Shown: in pieces, positions 34,195 through 42,583 of the stretch
Position numbering within the stretch: position 1 is the first letter of the stretch
How the letters are laid out: each line of letters opens with the position of its first letter
Origin: Bacillota bacterium
GTDB taxonomy: Bacteria > Bacillota > Clostridia > Peptostreptococcales > Anaerovoracaceae
Direction of reading: 5' to 3'
Assembly: GCA_023415235.1 (NCBI GenBank)
Contig: JAEZLP010000025.1
Span: 1-56,233 of the forward strand
DNA: 56,233 nucleotides
The notes under the pieces: model-generated
Database searches by the model: none
What the model was told of the DNA's origin: nothing
What the model saw: the letters and a program-made list of their open reading frames with translations, nothing else
Position numbers and translations under genes: made by a program

Positions 34195-34692
34195 ATGACC
34201 GACAGCAAAGAATTGAACAACGTTCTCAATGAGTTCCACGAATATCTTTCGGGGATACTTAAGCTCTACCAAAACGCGGTGCCTGTTCTGAAGGAAGAGC
34301 TGGACGCGATAATGAAGGACGATATCGAGACTCTGGACCAGAGTCTGAAATCCCAGCAAGCTCTCCTGCTTCAGACCAGAAACTTTGAACAGCAAACGGC
34401 AGATTATCTGGCCAAGCTGGGAATCAAGGCAAAGAATCTTACGGAAATGGCGCAGCAGCTGCCGCAGAATGAGCAGCTCCGCTTTTTTGACCTGTTGGGA
34501 GAATTCGAACTGACCATGACAGAGGTCGGATATTATAAAGAAAAGTGCAGAATCCTCCTGCAAAGCAAATTGTATTCCATAGACAAGATCCTTTCAAAAA
34601 TGGATCTGCCCAAGGACAACACCACATATAACCAGAATGCTACAGAAGTACAAGGAACTTTGATTCCGAAATCTTTTGAGAAGAAAATATAG
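34195..34692 (+). CDS. flgN: Flagellar export chaperone FlgN
   Basis: 165 residues, all helical, between flgM and flgK as in Bacillus (yvyG). FlgN binds the C-termini of FlgK and FlgL for export. Low sequence conservation; call rests on helical make-up, length and position. GGAGG precedes the ATG. Confidence 0.87.
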   Translation: MTDSKELNNVLNEFHEYLSGILKLYQNAVPVLKEELDAIMKDDIETLDQSLKSQQALLLQTRNFEQQTADYLAKLGIKAKNLTEMAQQLPQNEQLRFFDLLGEFELTMTEVGYYKEKCRILLQSKLYSIDKILSKMDLPKDNTTYNQNATEVQGTLIPKSFEKKI

Positions 34693-34712
34693 ATAAGCGA
34701 AGGGGATAGATT

Positions 34713-36302
34713 ATGAGACCAACTTTTTTAGCGTTTCAGACAGCCAGCAGAGCAATGTCGGCAAGTCAGGCCAATATAGACGTAACCGGAAATAACATAT
34801 CAAATATGAACACCGACGGATATACCAGACAGCGGGTTGACTTGACGAGCATTTCCAGCAGCGGTTACACCCAGAAGTATACCGTCAAGGGAGTAACGGC
34901 AGGCCAGGGCGTGGAAGTAAACAACATCAGCCAAATCAGAGATCCCTTCCTCGATGCAAGGTTCCGTGCTCAGGCCTCTGAGACCGGACAGTACGATACT
35001 CTTCTGAAAGGTTTGTCCGATCTGGAAAGTGTGTTTGATGAAGCGGAATACGAAAAGCTTCAGGGTGAAATAACCCTGTTTATCAATCAACTCCAGACAT
35101 TATCCCAGTCGCCGTCAAGCCAGGATCTGGCGCTGGTGGTCAGGACGTCTGCTCAGAAGATTACGGAAATACTGAATGTCTACGCCGACCAGACGCAGGA
35201 GGTCAGAAATCAGCAGATCTTTGATTTAAGCAATGTTGTGGTCGCTACCGACTTTAATACGATTGTAAAGAATATCGCAAACCTGAACACCCAGATCAGA
35301 GAAGAGCTTACCCATGGCAATACGCCAAATGAGCTTTACGACAAAAGAAACTCTCTGATCGACAAGCTGTCAGGCATTGTAAACATAAAAGTAACAACGA
35401 CTCCGGAAAAAATATCCGAAGACCTAACCATTGAGAACCTTAACATTTCCATATACGACACAAACAGCGGCAAGTCCATCGGAATCGTACAAAACGGCCT
35501 GTGCAATACACTGACCGCTTCCATGGACAATTCATCGGATCCAAGTGTCATGAAGATAGAAATCAACAGCAGCTTTGGAGGCGTTCACGGAGACATTACC
35601 TCCCATTTTTCGGGCGGCTCCATCAAGGGCTATCTGGATCTGATCAACGGAAGAGGAACCTATGCCGATCTGTCGAAAACACCCCCGGACAATGCTTTCC
35701 GCGGGACTTTATATTACGAGCATGCGATGGATACCTTTGCAGCCAATTTTGCAAAGGTGCTGAACGATTTGAACACGGACGCCGACGGGAACGTCAAGAA
35801 GCTCTTTATGGCGCAAGGTGACACGGACCCCAACACTTCCCCGTCCAAGATCACGGCAGCCAACATCAGCATCTCGACAAACTGGCTCAACAGCTCCACC
35901 TATATTACGACAACCACTTCCACGTCTCCGGTTCAGACCGGCGGCGGGGATAATATACTGCGAATGATTGATGCGCTGACCAAGGATATGAGTTTCCTTA
36001 AGGATGAAAACGATCCTTTATCGCAGGTTATGTTCAAAGGAACGATGAACGAATATATGACCGGATTGATCGGCGAGCTTTCCCTGGATATCGAACTGCA
36101 TGAAAATTTCTCCGACACTGCCAATACCGTGTTGAACAACCTTTACGCATCCAGGGAGTCCATATCCGGAGTAAACCTGGATGAAGAAGGAATCAATCTG
36201 ATGGCATTCCAGAAATCATACAATGCAGCAGCAAGATATTTTAACGTTCTGGATGAGGCTGTCGCTAAAATCGTCAATGAGATGGGCCTTGTGGGCCGTT
36301 AA
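34713..36302 (+). CDS. flgK: Hook-filament junction protein FlgK (HAP1)
   Basis: 529 residues. N-terminal SQANIDVTGNNISNMNTDGYTRQRVDL (about 18-45), helical domain to about 200, variable middle, and a C-terminal helix SGVNLDEEGINLMAFQKSYNAAARYFNVLDEAVAKIV. First of two junction proteins; 20 bp after flgN. Confidence 0.96.
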   Translation: MRPTFLAFQTASRAMSASQANIDVTGNNISNMNTDGYTRQRVDLTSISSSGYTQKYTVKGVTAGQGVEVNNISQIRDPFLDARFRAQASETGQYDTLLKGLSDLESVFDEAEYEKLQGEITLFINQLQTLSQSPSSQDLALVVRTSAQKITEILNVYADQTQEVRNQQIFDLSNVVVATDFNTIVKNIANLNTQIREELTHGNTPNELYDKRNSLIDKLSGIVNIKVTTTPEKISEDLTIENLNISIYDTNSGKSIGIVQNGLCNTLTASMDNSSDPSVMKIEINSSFGGVHGDITSHFSGGSIKGYLDLINGRGTYADLSKTPPDNAFRGTLYYEHAMDTFAANFAKVLNDLNTDADGNVKKLFMAQGDTDPNTSPSKITAANISISTNWLNSSTYITTTTSTSPVQTGGGDNILRMIDALTKDMSFLKDENDPLSQVMFKGTMNEYMTGLIGELSLDIELHENFSDTANTVLNNLYASRESISGVNLDEEGINLMAFQKSYNAAARYFNVLDEAVAKIVNEMGLVGR

Positions 36303-36324
36303 CGGAAAGGAATGGATGAAATAA

Positions 36325-37344
36325 ATGCGTATCACTAATAAGATGATCACAACCAAATATATGCGGTCCGTCAACACCCTTTCCTCTGATCTGGACAAGC
36401 TGAACACCAAGATCGCATCCGGCAGAGCCTTCTCCCGGTCTTCCGAAAATACATCGGCAGCGATCAAGGCCTACCAGATTCGAAGGGATTTAGGCAGAAC
36501 GGAAGGATATCAGGCGAATATCGCTCATGCCCAGTCCTGTTTGACAAATACGGAATCTGCTTTAAGCCATATGGAAGAGCTGATACAGAACGCCAAGGAA
36601 AAGATTCTGAGAGCAAATACGGGAACGGCCAGCGCAGACGAGAGAAAAGTCGTGGCAACGGAGCTGAGAAGCATTCAGGATTCCCTGCTTCAGACGCTTA
36701 ATTCCAACGCATCCGGCGTGTACTATTTCGGCGGCTCCAATACGGATACCGCGCCCTTTACGCTTGACGCAAACGGAAAACTGGCCTATAACGGGGTGAC
36801 CTTGGAAACCATCATTCCCGCAGATCAGGATAAACTATCCAAAGACTCCATGTATGTGGATATTGGTCTGGGCGTCAATCTCATCCCCGATGCCACCGAT
36901 CCTTCCGGCACGAAGGTAGATCCCGGTTCCGTTTTTCAATATTCCATACCCGGGATAAACATTGTTGGAAGCGGGCAAACAACCGCCGGCGGGATGACGG
37001 TTTCGGCCAATCTGTATGATTTATTGGGCGCAATTGCAGATCAACTTGAGAATCCTCTGTATTCCTATGAGAATATTGATGCGCTCTACGGAAAGCTCGA
37101 CAGCGCATCCATGGAAATCATATATAATCTGACCGAGGTCGGAGCAAAAACCTCCTATCTGCAATTCATGGAGGATCGATACGAAACTCAGACCTTGGAC
37201 ATGCAGGAACGACAGCTTAGTGTCGAGGGCGCAGACCCTGCCGAAACAATTATCAAGTTCAAGTCTCAGGAGGTGGCCTATCAGGCAGCTCTCCAGATGG
37301 GGACCAGAATCATACAGCCGTCCATTTTCGACTTCTTGAGATAA
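36325..37344 (+). CDS. flgL: Hook-filament junction protein FlgL (HAP3)
   Basis: 339 residues, flagellin-like at both ends: MRITNKMITTKYMRSVNTLSSDLDKLNTKIASG (flagellin N domain) and a C-terminal coil QERQLSVEGADPAETIIKFKSQEVAYQAALQMG. Joins FlgK to the flagellin filament. 22 bp after flgK. Confidence 0.95.
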   Translation: MRITNKMITTKYMRSVNTLSSDLDKLNTKIASGRAFSRSSENTSAAIKAYQIRRDLGRTEGYQANIAHAQSCLTNTESALSHMEELIQNAKEKILRANTGTASADERKVVATELRSIQDSLLQTLNSNASGVYYFGGSNTDTAPFTLDANGKLAYNGVTLETIIPADQDKLSKDSMYVDIGLGVNLIPDATDPSGTKVDPGSVFQYSIPGINIVGSGQTTAGGMTVSANLYDLLGAIADQLENPLYSYENIDALYGKLDSASMEIIYNLTEVGAKTSYLQFMEDRYETQTLDMQERQLSVEGADPAETIIKFKSQEVAYQAALQMGTRIIQPSIFDFLR

Positions 37345-37377
37345 AATAGAACAGTTTAAGCAGAGGAGGTGAATGAA

Positions 37378-37980
37378 ATGAAGCCGCTTATCACCATAGA
37401 AACAGTACCTATTTCCATTGAGTATGTGGAGAAAAAGACGACCCACAAATCTTCCGACTCAGCCAGCCTTCGAATATCCAAAGTGAATGATCAGATGACG
37501 ATTCAGAGCAATCCGATCAATATTCCCATGGATTCATTCGAGCCCAATGCCCGTATGGATTTGCGCAATCTGACCTATACTGCGACAGCGCAATATTCCG
37601 GAGACGGAAATCTCAGCATGAATATTCAAGTGGGAAGCGATCATAATGCATTGAAATACAACCGTGTTGGCCGGGGAATAGACAATATTGTCGATTTTCT
37701 GCCAACAACGCCAAAGTCAAATCCATCGCATGGAATAGAAAAGATGCAGATCAATTTTGACATGAGCCATCTTAACGGCGGTCTTCCGAGCATCGATTTC
37801 ATTGATACAAGCTTCCTCCCACCGGATTTGGAGATAAAAGTTGTAGAAATGCCGAAGGTCATCATCAAGTATGTGGGCGGACCCTTGTATATTCCGAAGA
37901 GCGCAGATCCAAATTATGTCCCGCCGGAAGAATATAACCAGGTAGGCGACGGGAAACCGGCTTTTGATGTCAAAGCGTAA
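37378..37980 (+). CDS. yviE: YviE-like flagellar-locus protein (DUF6470 type)
   Basis: 200 residues, between flgL and fliW, the place of yviE in Bacillus. Begins PLITIETVPISIEYVEKK and has short beta-type segments with ARMDLRNLTYTATAQYSGDGNL in the middle; Pro-rich end. Function unknown in any species I know. The ATG at 37378 has GGAGG eight bases upstream; a GTG at 37369 overlaps that site. Confidence 0.8.
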   Translation: MKPLITIETVPISIEYVEKKTTHKSSDSASLRISKVNDQMTIQSNPINIPMDSFEPNARMDLRNLTYTATAQYSGDGNLSMNIQVGSDHNALKYNRVGRGIDNIVDFLPTTPKSNPSHGIEKMQINFDMSHLNGGLPSIDFIDTSFLPPDLEIKVVEMPKVIIKYVGGPLYIPKSADPNYVPPEEYNQVGDGKPAFDVKA

Positions 37981-37994
37981 GGAGTATGAAAACC

Positions 37995-38441
37995 ATGGAA
38001 ATTAATACGAGAGATTTTGGCATCATAGAGGTTCAGGAAGATGCGATCTATGAATTTGATGACGGGTTATATGGCTTCGAGGACGCCAGGAAATTTGCGA
38101 TTTTCGAAAAATCCTTTGATGATATATCGTTTCTGTATCTACAGTGCATCGATAGCCTCATCCCATGTTTTCTGGTATTTGAGCCCTGGGAGCTTTATCC
38201 GGATTACCAGCCGGTCCTGACAAAGGAGGACATGGATATCTGCGGGGTCGACAGCAATGACGATTTGATTTTTCTGGTAATCGCAAGTGTTCCTGACTCA
38301 ATTAAGGATCTTTCCATCAATATCAAAAGCCCTGTTGTTTTAAATCCGAAAACGAGAAAGGCAAGACAAGTCATTTTGCAGAATTCAGACTATAAAGTAA
38401 GATATTTGCCTTTTCAGCAGGATGGAAAGGCGGGGGTCTGA
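37995..38441 (+). CDS. fliW: Flagellar assembly factor FliW
   Basis: 148 residues. Binds CsrA, or flagellin when it builds up, so that flagellin translation follows export. Family features: Phe-rich start YEFDDGLYGFEDARKFAIFE, and LQCIDSLIPCFLVFEPW, then VIASVPDSIKDLSINIKSPVVLNPKTRKARQVIL. The start at 37995 is preferred since GGAG is 10 bases upstream; the ATG at 37986 is too close to it. Ends one base into csrA (TGATG). Confidence 0.95.
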   Translation: MEINTRDFGIIEVQEDAIYEFDDGLYGFEDARKFAIFEKSFDDISFLYLQCIDSLIPCFLVFEPWELYPDYQPVLTKEDMDICGVDSNDDLIFLVIASVPDSIKDLSINIKSPVVLNPKTRKARQVILQNSDYKVRYLPFQQDGKAGV

Positions 38442-38695
38442 TGTTAGTCATAAGCAGAAAAGCAGGGGAATCCCTCATCATAGCGGACAACATTAAGGTA
38501 ACCATTGTGTCGCTGGGCAATGACAAGGCGGCTATTGGCATCGAAGCTCCCAAGGAGATTAAAATCATCCGGGAGGAGTTGGTCGAGACCATTGAGGCGA
38601 ACAAGGCCTCCATCGAAACAACCATATCCGAAAAAGATTATCAAGGTCTCGCAGAGTTATTAAAAAATAAAAAAAATAGTGAAAATAATTCCTAA
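38441..38695 (+). CDS. csrA: Carbon storage regulator CsrA
   Basis: 84 residues. RNA-binding translational repressor, in Firmicutes mainly of flagellin. Clear CsrA core MLVISRKAGESLIIADNIKVTIVSL...AAIGIEAPKEIKIIREEL. A Lys/Asn-rich tail follows. Overlaps fliW by one base, so the antagonist pair is coupled. Its stop codon (38693-38695) is also the first three bases of the hag promoter -35. Confidence 0.96.
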   Translation: MLVISRKAGESLIIADNIKVTIVSLGNDKAAIGIEAPKEIKIIREELVETIEANKASIETTISEKDYQGLAELLKNKKNSENNS

Positions 38696-38719
38696 AGTAT
38701 ATTCGGCGACTGCCGATAT
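38693..38719 (+). promoter_or_regulatory. SigD promoter for flagellin (hag)
   Basis: TAAA (38693-38696), 15 bases, GCCGATAT (38712-38719): exact sigma-28 match. It overlaps the csrA stop codon. Transcription would start about 38726, leaving a leader of about 113 nt. Confidence 0.9.
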
Positions 38720-38750
38720 ATATATCAAAGCAATCAAGCTTTGCAACCAC

Positions 38751-38838
38751 GATTTTCTCAGCGTACGGGAGAAAATCAAAAACTATAGTACTAGCCGGGA
38801 AGGATCTCGGTAAAATCAGTTTCAAGGAGGAAACAAAA
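38751..38838 (+). promoter_or_regulatory. hag leader with a hairpin and candidate CsrA sites
   Basis: A 9-bp perfect hairpin (38751-38759 with 38769-38777) shows ACGGGA spanning the loop and closing pair. GGA also occurs in GGGAAGGAT (38797-38805) and in the ribosome site AGGAGGA just before the ATG. This resembles the two-site CsrA control of Bacillus hag, where one site covers the ribosome site. Confidence 0.55.
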
Positions 38839-40221
38839 ATGAGAATTAATCACAATATCAGTGCATTAAACACTTACAGACAGTTGTCTGCAAACAACAC
38901 AAATACTTCGAAATCACTGGAAAAGCTTTCTTCCGGTCTTAGAATCAACCGTGCCGGCGACGACGCTGCAGGATTGGCGATCAGTGAAAAAATGAGAGGT
39001 CAGATCAGAGGTCTTGACCAGGCTGCCAGCAACGCTAACGATGGTATCTCTTTGATCCAGACCGCTGAAGGTGCATTAAATGAAACTCAGAGCATTCTGC
39101 AGAGAATGAGAGAGCTGGCTGTTCAGGCTTCCAACGACACAAACACTGCAAACGACAGAGCTGAAATCCAGAAGGAAATCGATCAGCTGACTCAGGAAAT
39201 CGACAGAATCGGCAACACAACCGAATTCAACACCAAGAAGCTGCTCAACGGCGGAGCTTCCGTAACAGCATCCTTCCTATCCGGAACGGCCGAAGACAAG
39301 GCGAAAATAGCAATCACCGGCGGAAGTGCGGAAACTAAGGTTGGAACTACCATTACGATCACTGGAGCAAATGTTACCAGGGCAGAGGCTGCAACCACAA
39401 GTACCGGCGCTACCACCTTTGCCAACGCTTCAGTTAAATTAAGTCAGCCAAGTTCAGTCTCCATCAACGGAGTTAAGTTCTCCTTTACTGCTGATAACAC
39501 CGTTCAGGATGTTCTGGATGCCATCAACGATGCTGGAATCGGTGTTAAGGCTACCTTCGCAGACGGAGGCAGTATCACGCTCACTACTGAAGCGGTTGGA
39601 AGCGCTGCCAAACTGGAGATTGCGAATGATACAGGAGACTTCGCCAATTTCGCAACCGATGAGGGGGCTGATGCTTCCATCTCAAGTGCTGCTCTGGCTG
39701 CAAACGGATTTACATCCTATACCGCAGTAGGAAACCATATCACCATTCAGGACGGTGGTGCAAAGGGCATTGAGTTTGACCTGAGCGGTACATTAGCAGG
39801 AGACGTTGCATTCAAGGTAGACTCCAACGGCGGACTGAACATGCACATCGGCGCCAATGAAAACCAGACGATGTATATCTCCGTTGGAGACATGAGAGCT
39901 TCAGCACTGGGTGTAAGCGGAATTAACGTCACAACAAAAGAAGCTGCCGAGGCCTCCATCACGACCATCCAGTCCGCGTTGGACAAGGTTTCCAGCGAAA
40001 GAGCTAAACTCGGTGCTTACCAGAATCGTCTGGAACACACCATAAACAACCTGGGAACAACTTCAGAGAACTTAAGTGCATCTGAATCCCGTATCAGAGA
40101 CGTTGATATGGCCAAGGAAATGATGAGCTTCACAAAGAACAATATCCTTTCTCAGGCTGCTCAGGCGATGCTTGCACAGGCCAATCAGCAACCACAAAGC
40201 GTACTTCAGTTATTACAATAA
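38839..40221 (+). CDS. hag: Flagellin (filament protein)
   Basis: 460 residues. Conserved N-terminal D0-D1 (MRINHNISALNTYRQLSANN..., then LSSGLRINRAGDDAAGLAISEKMRGQIRGL) to about 140, and C-terminal D1-D0 (about 375-460) ending in AQANQQPQSVLQLLQ. The middle 140-370 is variable and Ala/Thr/Ser-rich with a flagellin IN-type beta motif (SINGVKFSFTADNTVQDVLDAIN). No Cys. The Ser/Thr-rich middle could carry glycans; a glycosyltransferase lies next door. Only flagellin gene in the window. Confidence 0.97.
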   Translation: MRINHNISALNTYRQLSANNTNTSKSLEKLSSGLRINRAGDDAAGLAISEKMRGQIRGLDQAASNANDGISLIQTAEGALNETQSILQRMRELAVQASNDTNTANDRAEIQKEIDQLTQEIDRIGNTTEFNTKKLLNGGASVTASFLSGTAEDKAKIAITGGSAETKVGTTITITGANVTRAEAATTSTGATTFANASVKLSQPSSVSINGVKFSFTADNTVQDVLDAINDAGIGVKATFADGGSITLTTEAVGSAAKLEIANDTGDFANFATDEGADASISSAALAANGFTSYTAVGNHITIQDGGAKGIEFDLSGTLAGDVAFKVDSNGGLNMHIGANENQTMYISVGDMRASALGVSGINVTTKEAAEASITTIQSALDKVSSERAKLGAYQNRLEHTINNLGTTSENLSASESRIRDVDMAKEMMSFTKNNILSQAAQAMLAQANQQPQSVLQLLQ

Positions 40222-40254
40222 ATATAACAGAAGGCATAAGATCTACACATCGGC

Positions 40255-40287
40255 AAAAGCCGCCATCCGGCGGCTTTTTGCTTTTTT
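40255..40287 (+). terminator. Rho-independent terminator after flagellin
   Basis: 10-bp stem (40255-40264 with 40269-40278), loop ATCC, then T-rich TTTTTGCTTTTTT. The reverse side also ends in T, so it may also stop transcription coming from the glycosyltransferase. Confidence 0.92.
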
Positions 40288-40337
40288 GTAATTATGAATA
40301 TTGTATAAATACTTCCCTTTCCAAATCAGTCCGACTG

Positions 40338-42242
40338 CTACCTGGATCCAGCCACAGATGAATCAAGTTGCGAGGTAAAAAGCGTTTCTACTTTTTGTTT
40401 CACACCATGCTCTGCAGATTGTGCTCCAATCCAACGCAGGAACTCGAAAAGATCGTTGTCCGAATAACCGTTGATGATTGCTTTTTCAAACCAGTCCAGA
40501 CTTAGGCTGTATTTCTTCATTTTATAATAGCAGAATCCCAATCTGAAGGCTGTATCGGCTCTCTTGTCCCTACTTTCCGGGGAGTCATAGTATGCAGTAT
40601 AATACAGAACTGCCTGCTCGTATCGTTGATTCGATAAAAGGATTTCTGCCATCTCCCATTCTATACTGGGGTCCCTCTCGCTGCAGATTTTGATATATTC
40701 AGTGATGTCAAGCGGACTCGCATGCTTTTGGAGAAGAGAAAACACGGACAAATATGTTTCTTTTTTTCCTGCAAAACGGTCTCCTTGTGCGTAACTTAAA
40801 ATTAGATCATAATAATCGGCGCCGATGGAGCTCTTTAATTCTTCCGCTTTAGAAAACAGCCTTCCCAAGAGTATAATCGCGGTCACGAGAGGAGTAAATC
40901 TTTGCGGGTCTGATTTCTGATACAGCAAGGCAATTTCCAAGGCCCGTGGATATTTGCGCTGCGAAAGGAACGCATAAATCAGACTGTCGTCTTCGTGGAG
41001 AAATCTTTTATTCCAGATACTCACATAGTATAATATGAGTTTCGTCATTCCGGTTTCTAAAATAACCGAAATCAGGAACTTTACGTCCTGTTCCCGGTTG
41101 ATGTCATAGAGGCTAGCAAGAAACGCAATCGTATCCTCCTCTGGAACTTCGTGGAATAATTTCAGCATGCTTTTAAATCCCTTTTCGTGGTATTTATCAA
41201 CATTGAGCAATTGCACATAATAGTTCAGGGATTCAGATTCTTTATTCATAAAAAACATAATTTCTGCAATGGTTAAATAAACGTCCGGCAGTTTGTCTTC
41301 AAAATCATTTTGAGCCCAGCTTTTCCCGTTCATTTTCTGACATTCCAGTGAGAATAGATACCTCTCCAATGCTTTCTCGTATAGTTTTTCCTTGACATAG
41401 TACATTGCCGTAACCCATACGATCTCCGGATGATGCCCATATCTGTTGTTCGCCTCTTCGATCAGCGTTTTAATTTTCTCTTTATTATTAAATTCCTGTT
41501 CTATTGTGGTTGTGATCTGAATCACATGCAGCTTGTATGCCATATAATCAAATTGTGTTATTTCTGGATTTGAGAGTGCCATTTCAGCACACTTTAAAGC
41601 GTTGTCATAATTACCTAAAAGATGATAGGATATTGCCAGGTAATAATCATTCTTTTCATCCTCCGTGTTATTCAAAAGCATTTCCAGGTTTCTCTCTACT
41701 TTCCTTTGATAAATGGAAGCGGAATACCCAGTATGTATGATCGATAGGGCATCGCGTCTGTTAATGCATTGCAATACACTTCCGCAATTTCGGATTTCCT
41801 CATGAATTCTGTTAATAAATCGATTCTGTTTCGTATTTCTGAAAATCCTTAGCGTGTCGTAAGTGCCGATAATTTTATTCGTATCTGTATCAATGTTCAC
41901 CAGTTCGCACTGGATGCCTTCCACGGATTGGTCTGAATCCGCTTCCTGCAGGACAGCGCGTACCTTTGGCAAAGAGCCTTCGCTGAAATATTCGTCAGCG
42001 TCTAAAAAAATGATCCAGTCCCCTGTCGCGTGTTCGAGTGCTGCATTTTTCGCTTTGGAAAAGTCATCCTCCCATTTGTGCTCATAAACAGAAGCGCCCA
42101 GTTCTTTGGCGATCTGAATCGTCTTGTCCTCGGAGCCGGTGTCCACTAGAACTATTTCATCTGCTACTTTTTTTAAGCTATTTATGCATTTAGCGATGTT
42201 TGCTTCTTCATTTTTAGCAATAATACATCCGCTGATTCTCAT
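40338..42242 (-). CDS. GT2-family glycosyltransferase with tetratricopeptide-like repeats
   Basis: 634 residues. N-terminal family-2 glycosyltransferase domain (1 to about 190): CIIAKNEEANIAKCI, the nucleotide-binding VDTGSEDKTIQIA, WEDDFSKAKNAALEHATGDWIIFLDADE with the metal-binding DAD. The rest is helical with TPR-type units (for example YYLAISYHLLGNYDNALKCAEMAL and AFRLGFCYYKMKKYSLSLDWFEKAI). Such enzymes next to flagellin often O-glycosylate it; that target is an inference. Follows the FlhB-like gene by 20 bp, so it is in the same operon. AT-richer than its neighbours. Confidence 0.9.
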   Translation of the reverse strand: MRISGCIIAKNEEANIAKCINSLKKVADEIVLVDTGSEDKTIQIAKELGASVYEHKWEDDFSKAKNAALEHATGDWIIFLDADEYFSEGSLPKVRAVLQEADSDQSVEGIQCELVNIDTDTNKIIGTYDTLRIFRNTKQNRFINRIHEEIRNCGSVLQCINRRDALSIIHTGYSASIYQRKVERNLEMLLNNTEDEKNDYYLAISYHLLGNYDNALKCAEMALSNPEITQFDYMAYKLHVIQITTTIEQEFNNKEKIKTLIEEANNRYGHHPEIVWVTAMYYVKEKLYEKALERYLFSLECQKMNGKSWAQNDFEDKLPDVYLTIAEIMFFMNKESESLNYYVQLLNVDKYHEKGFKSMLKLFHEVPEEDTIAFLASLYDINREQDVKFLISVILETGMTKLILYYVSIWNKRFLHEDDSLIYAFLSQRKYPRALEIALLYQKSDPQRFTPLVTAIILLGRLFSKAEELKSSIGADYYDLILSYAQGDRFAGKKETYLSVFSLLQKHASPLDITEYIKICSERDPSIEWEMAEILLSNQRYEQAVLYYTAYYDSPESRDKRADTAFRLGFCYYKMKKYSLSLDWFEKAIINGYSDNDLFEFLRWIGAQSAEHGVKQKVETLFTSQLDSSVAGSR

Positions 42243-42262
42243 ACGATCACCATCTCAATCTT

Positions 42263-42583
42263 TCACCGTTGTTTTTCCGCTGCCAGATCCAGAAGGGAGA
42301 TATAAATATTCACCACGATCTGATACAGCTCAGGGGGGATTTCCTGGCCCAGCTCCAGCTTGGCCAGCATGGTTGCGGCGCTGTCGTCATGGTAGATAGC
42401 CACTCCGTTTTCGATGGCCACCTGCAAGATCTTCTGGGCGATATAGCCGGAACCCGCAGCCACAACGCAAGGGGCGCTGTTATTATCCTTATCGTATTTC
42501 AAAGCAGCGACGCTGAGGGAGGAAAGGCTTTCCTTGTCCAGCTCTTTTTGCATCGAACCGTTATTTTGATCAAACTTTGACAT
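42263..42583 (-). CDS. Stand-alone FlhB C-terminal domain protein (YlqH-like)
   Basis: 106 residues matching the part of FlhB after the NPTH site: AALKYDKDNNSAPCVVAAGSGYIAQKILQVAIENGVAIYHDD, then LAKLELGQEIPPELYQIVVNIYISLLDLA. The NPTH motif itself is absent. In Bacillus the similar ylqH follows ylqG. It could act in the export switch in place of cleaved FlhB. Overlaps the YlqG-like gene by 14 bp. AAGGTGGG-type ribosome site. Confidence 0.88.
   Translation of the reverse strand: MSKFDQNNGSMQKELDKESLSSLSVAALKYDKDNNSAPCVVAAGSGYIAQKILQVAIENGVAIYHDDSAATMLAKLELGQEIPPELYQIVVNIYISLLDLAAEKQR

Noticed and set aside
42263..42583. Pseudogene fragment of flhB
   Set aside because: It has its own ribosome site and start, an intact frame, and a YlqG-like partner; such short FlhB-like proteins are known in Firmicutes.
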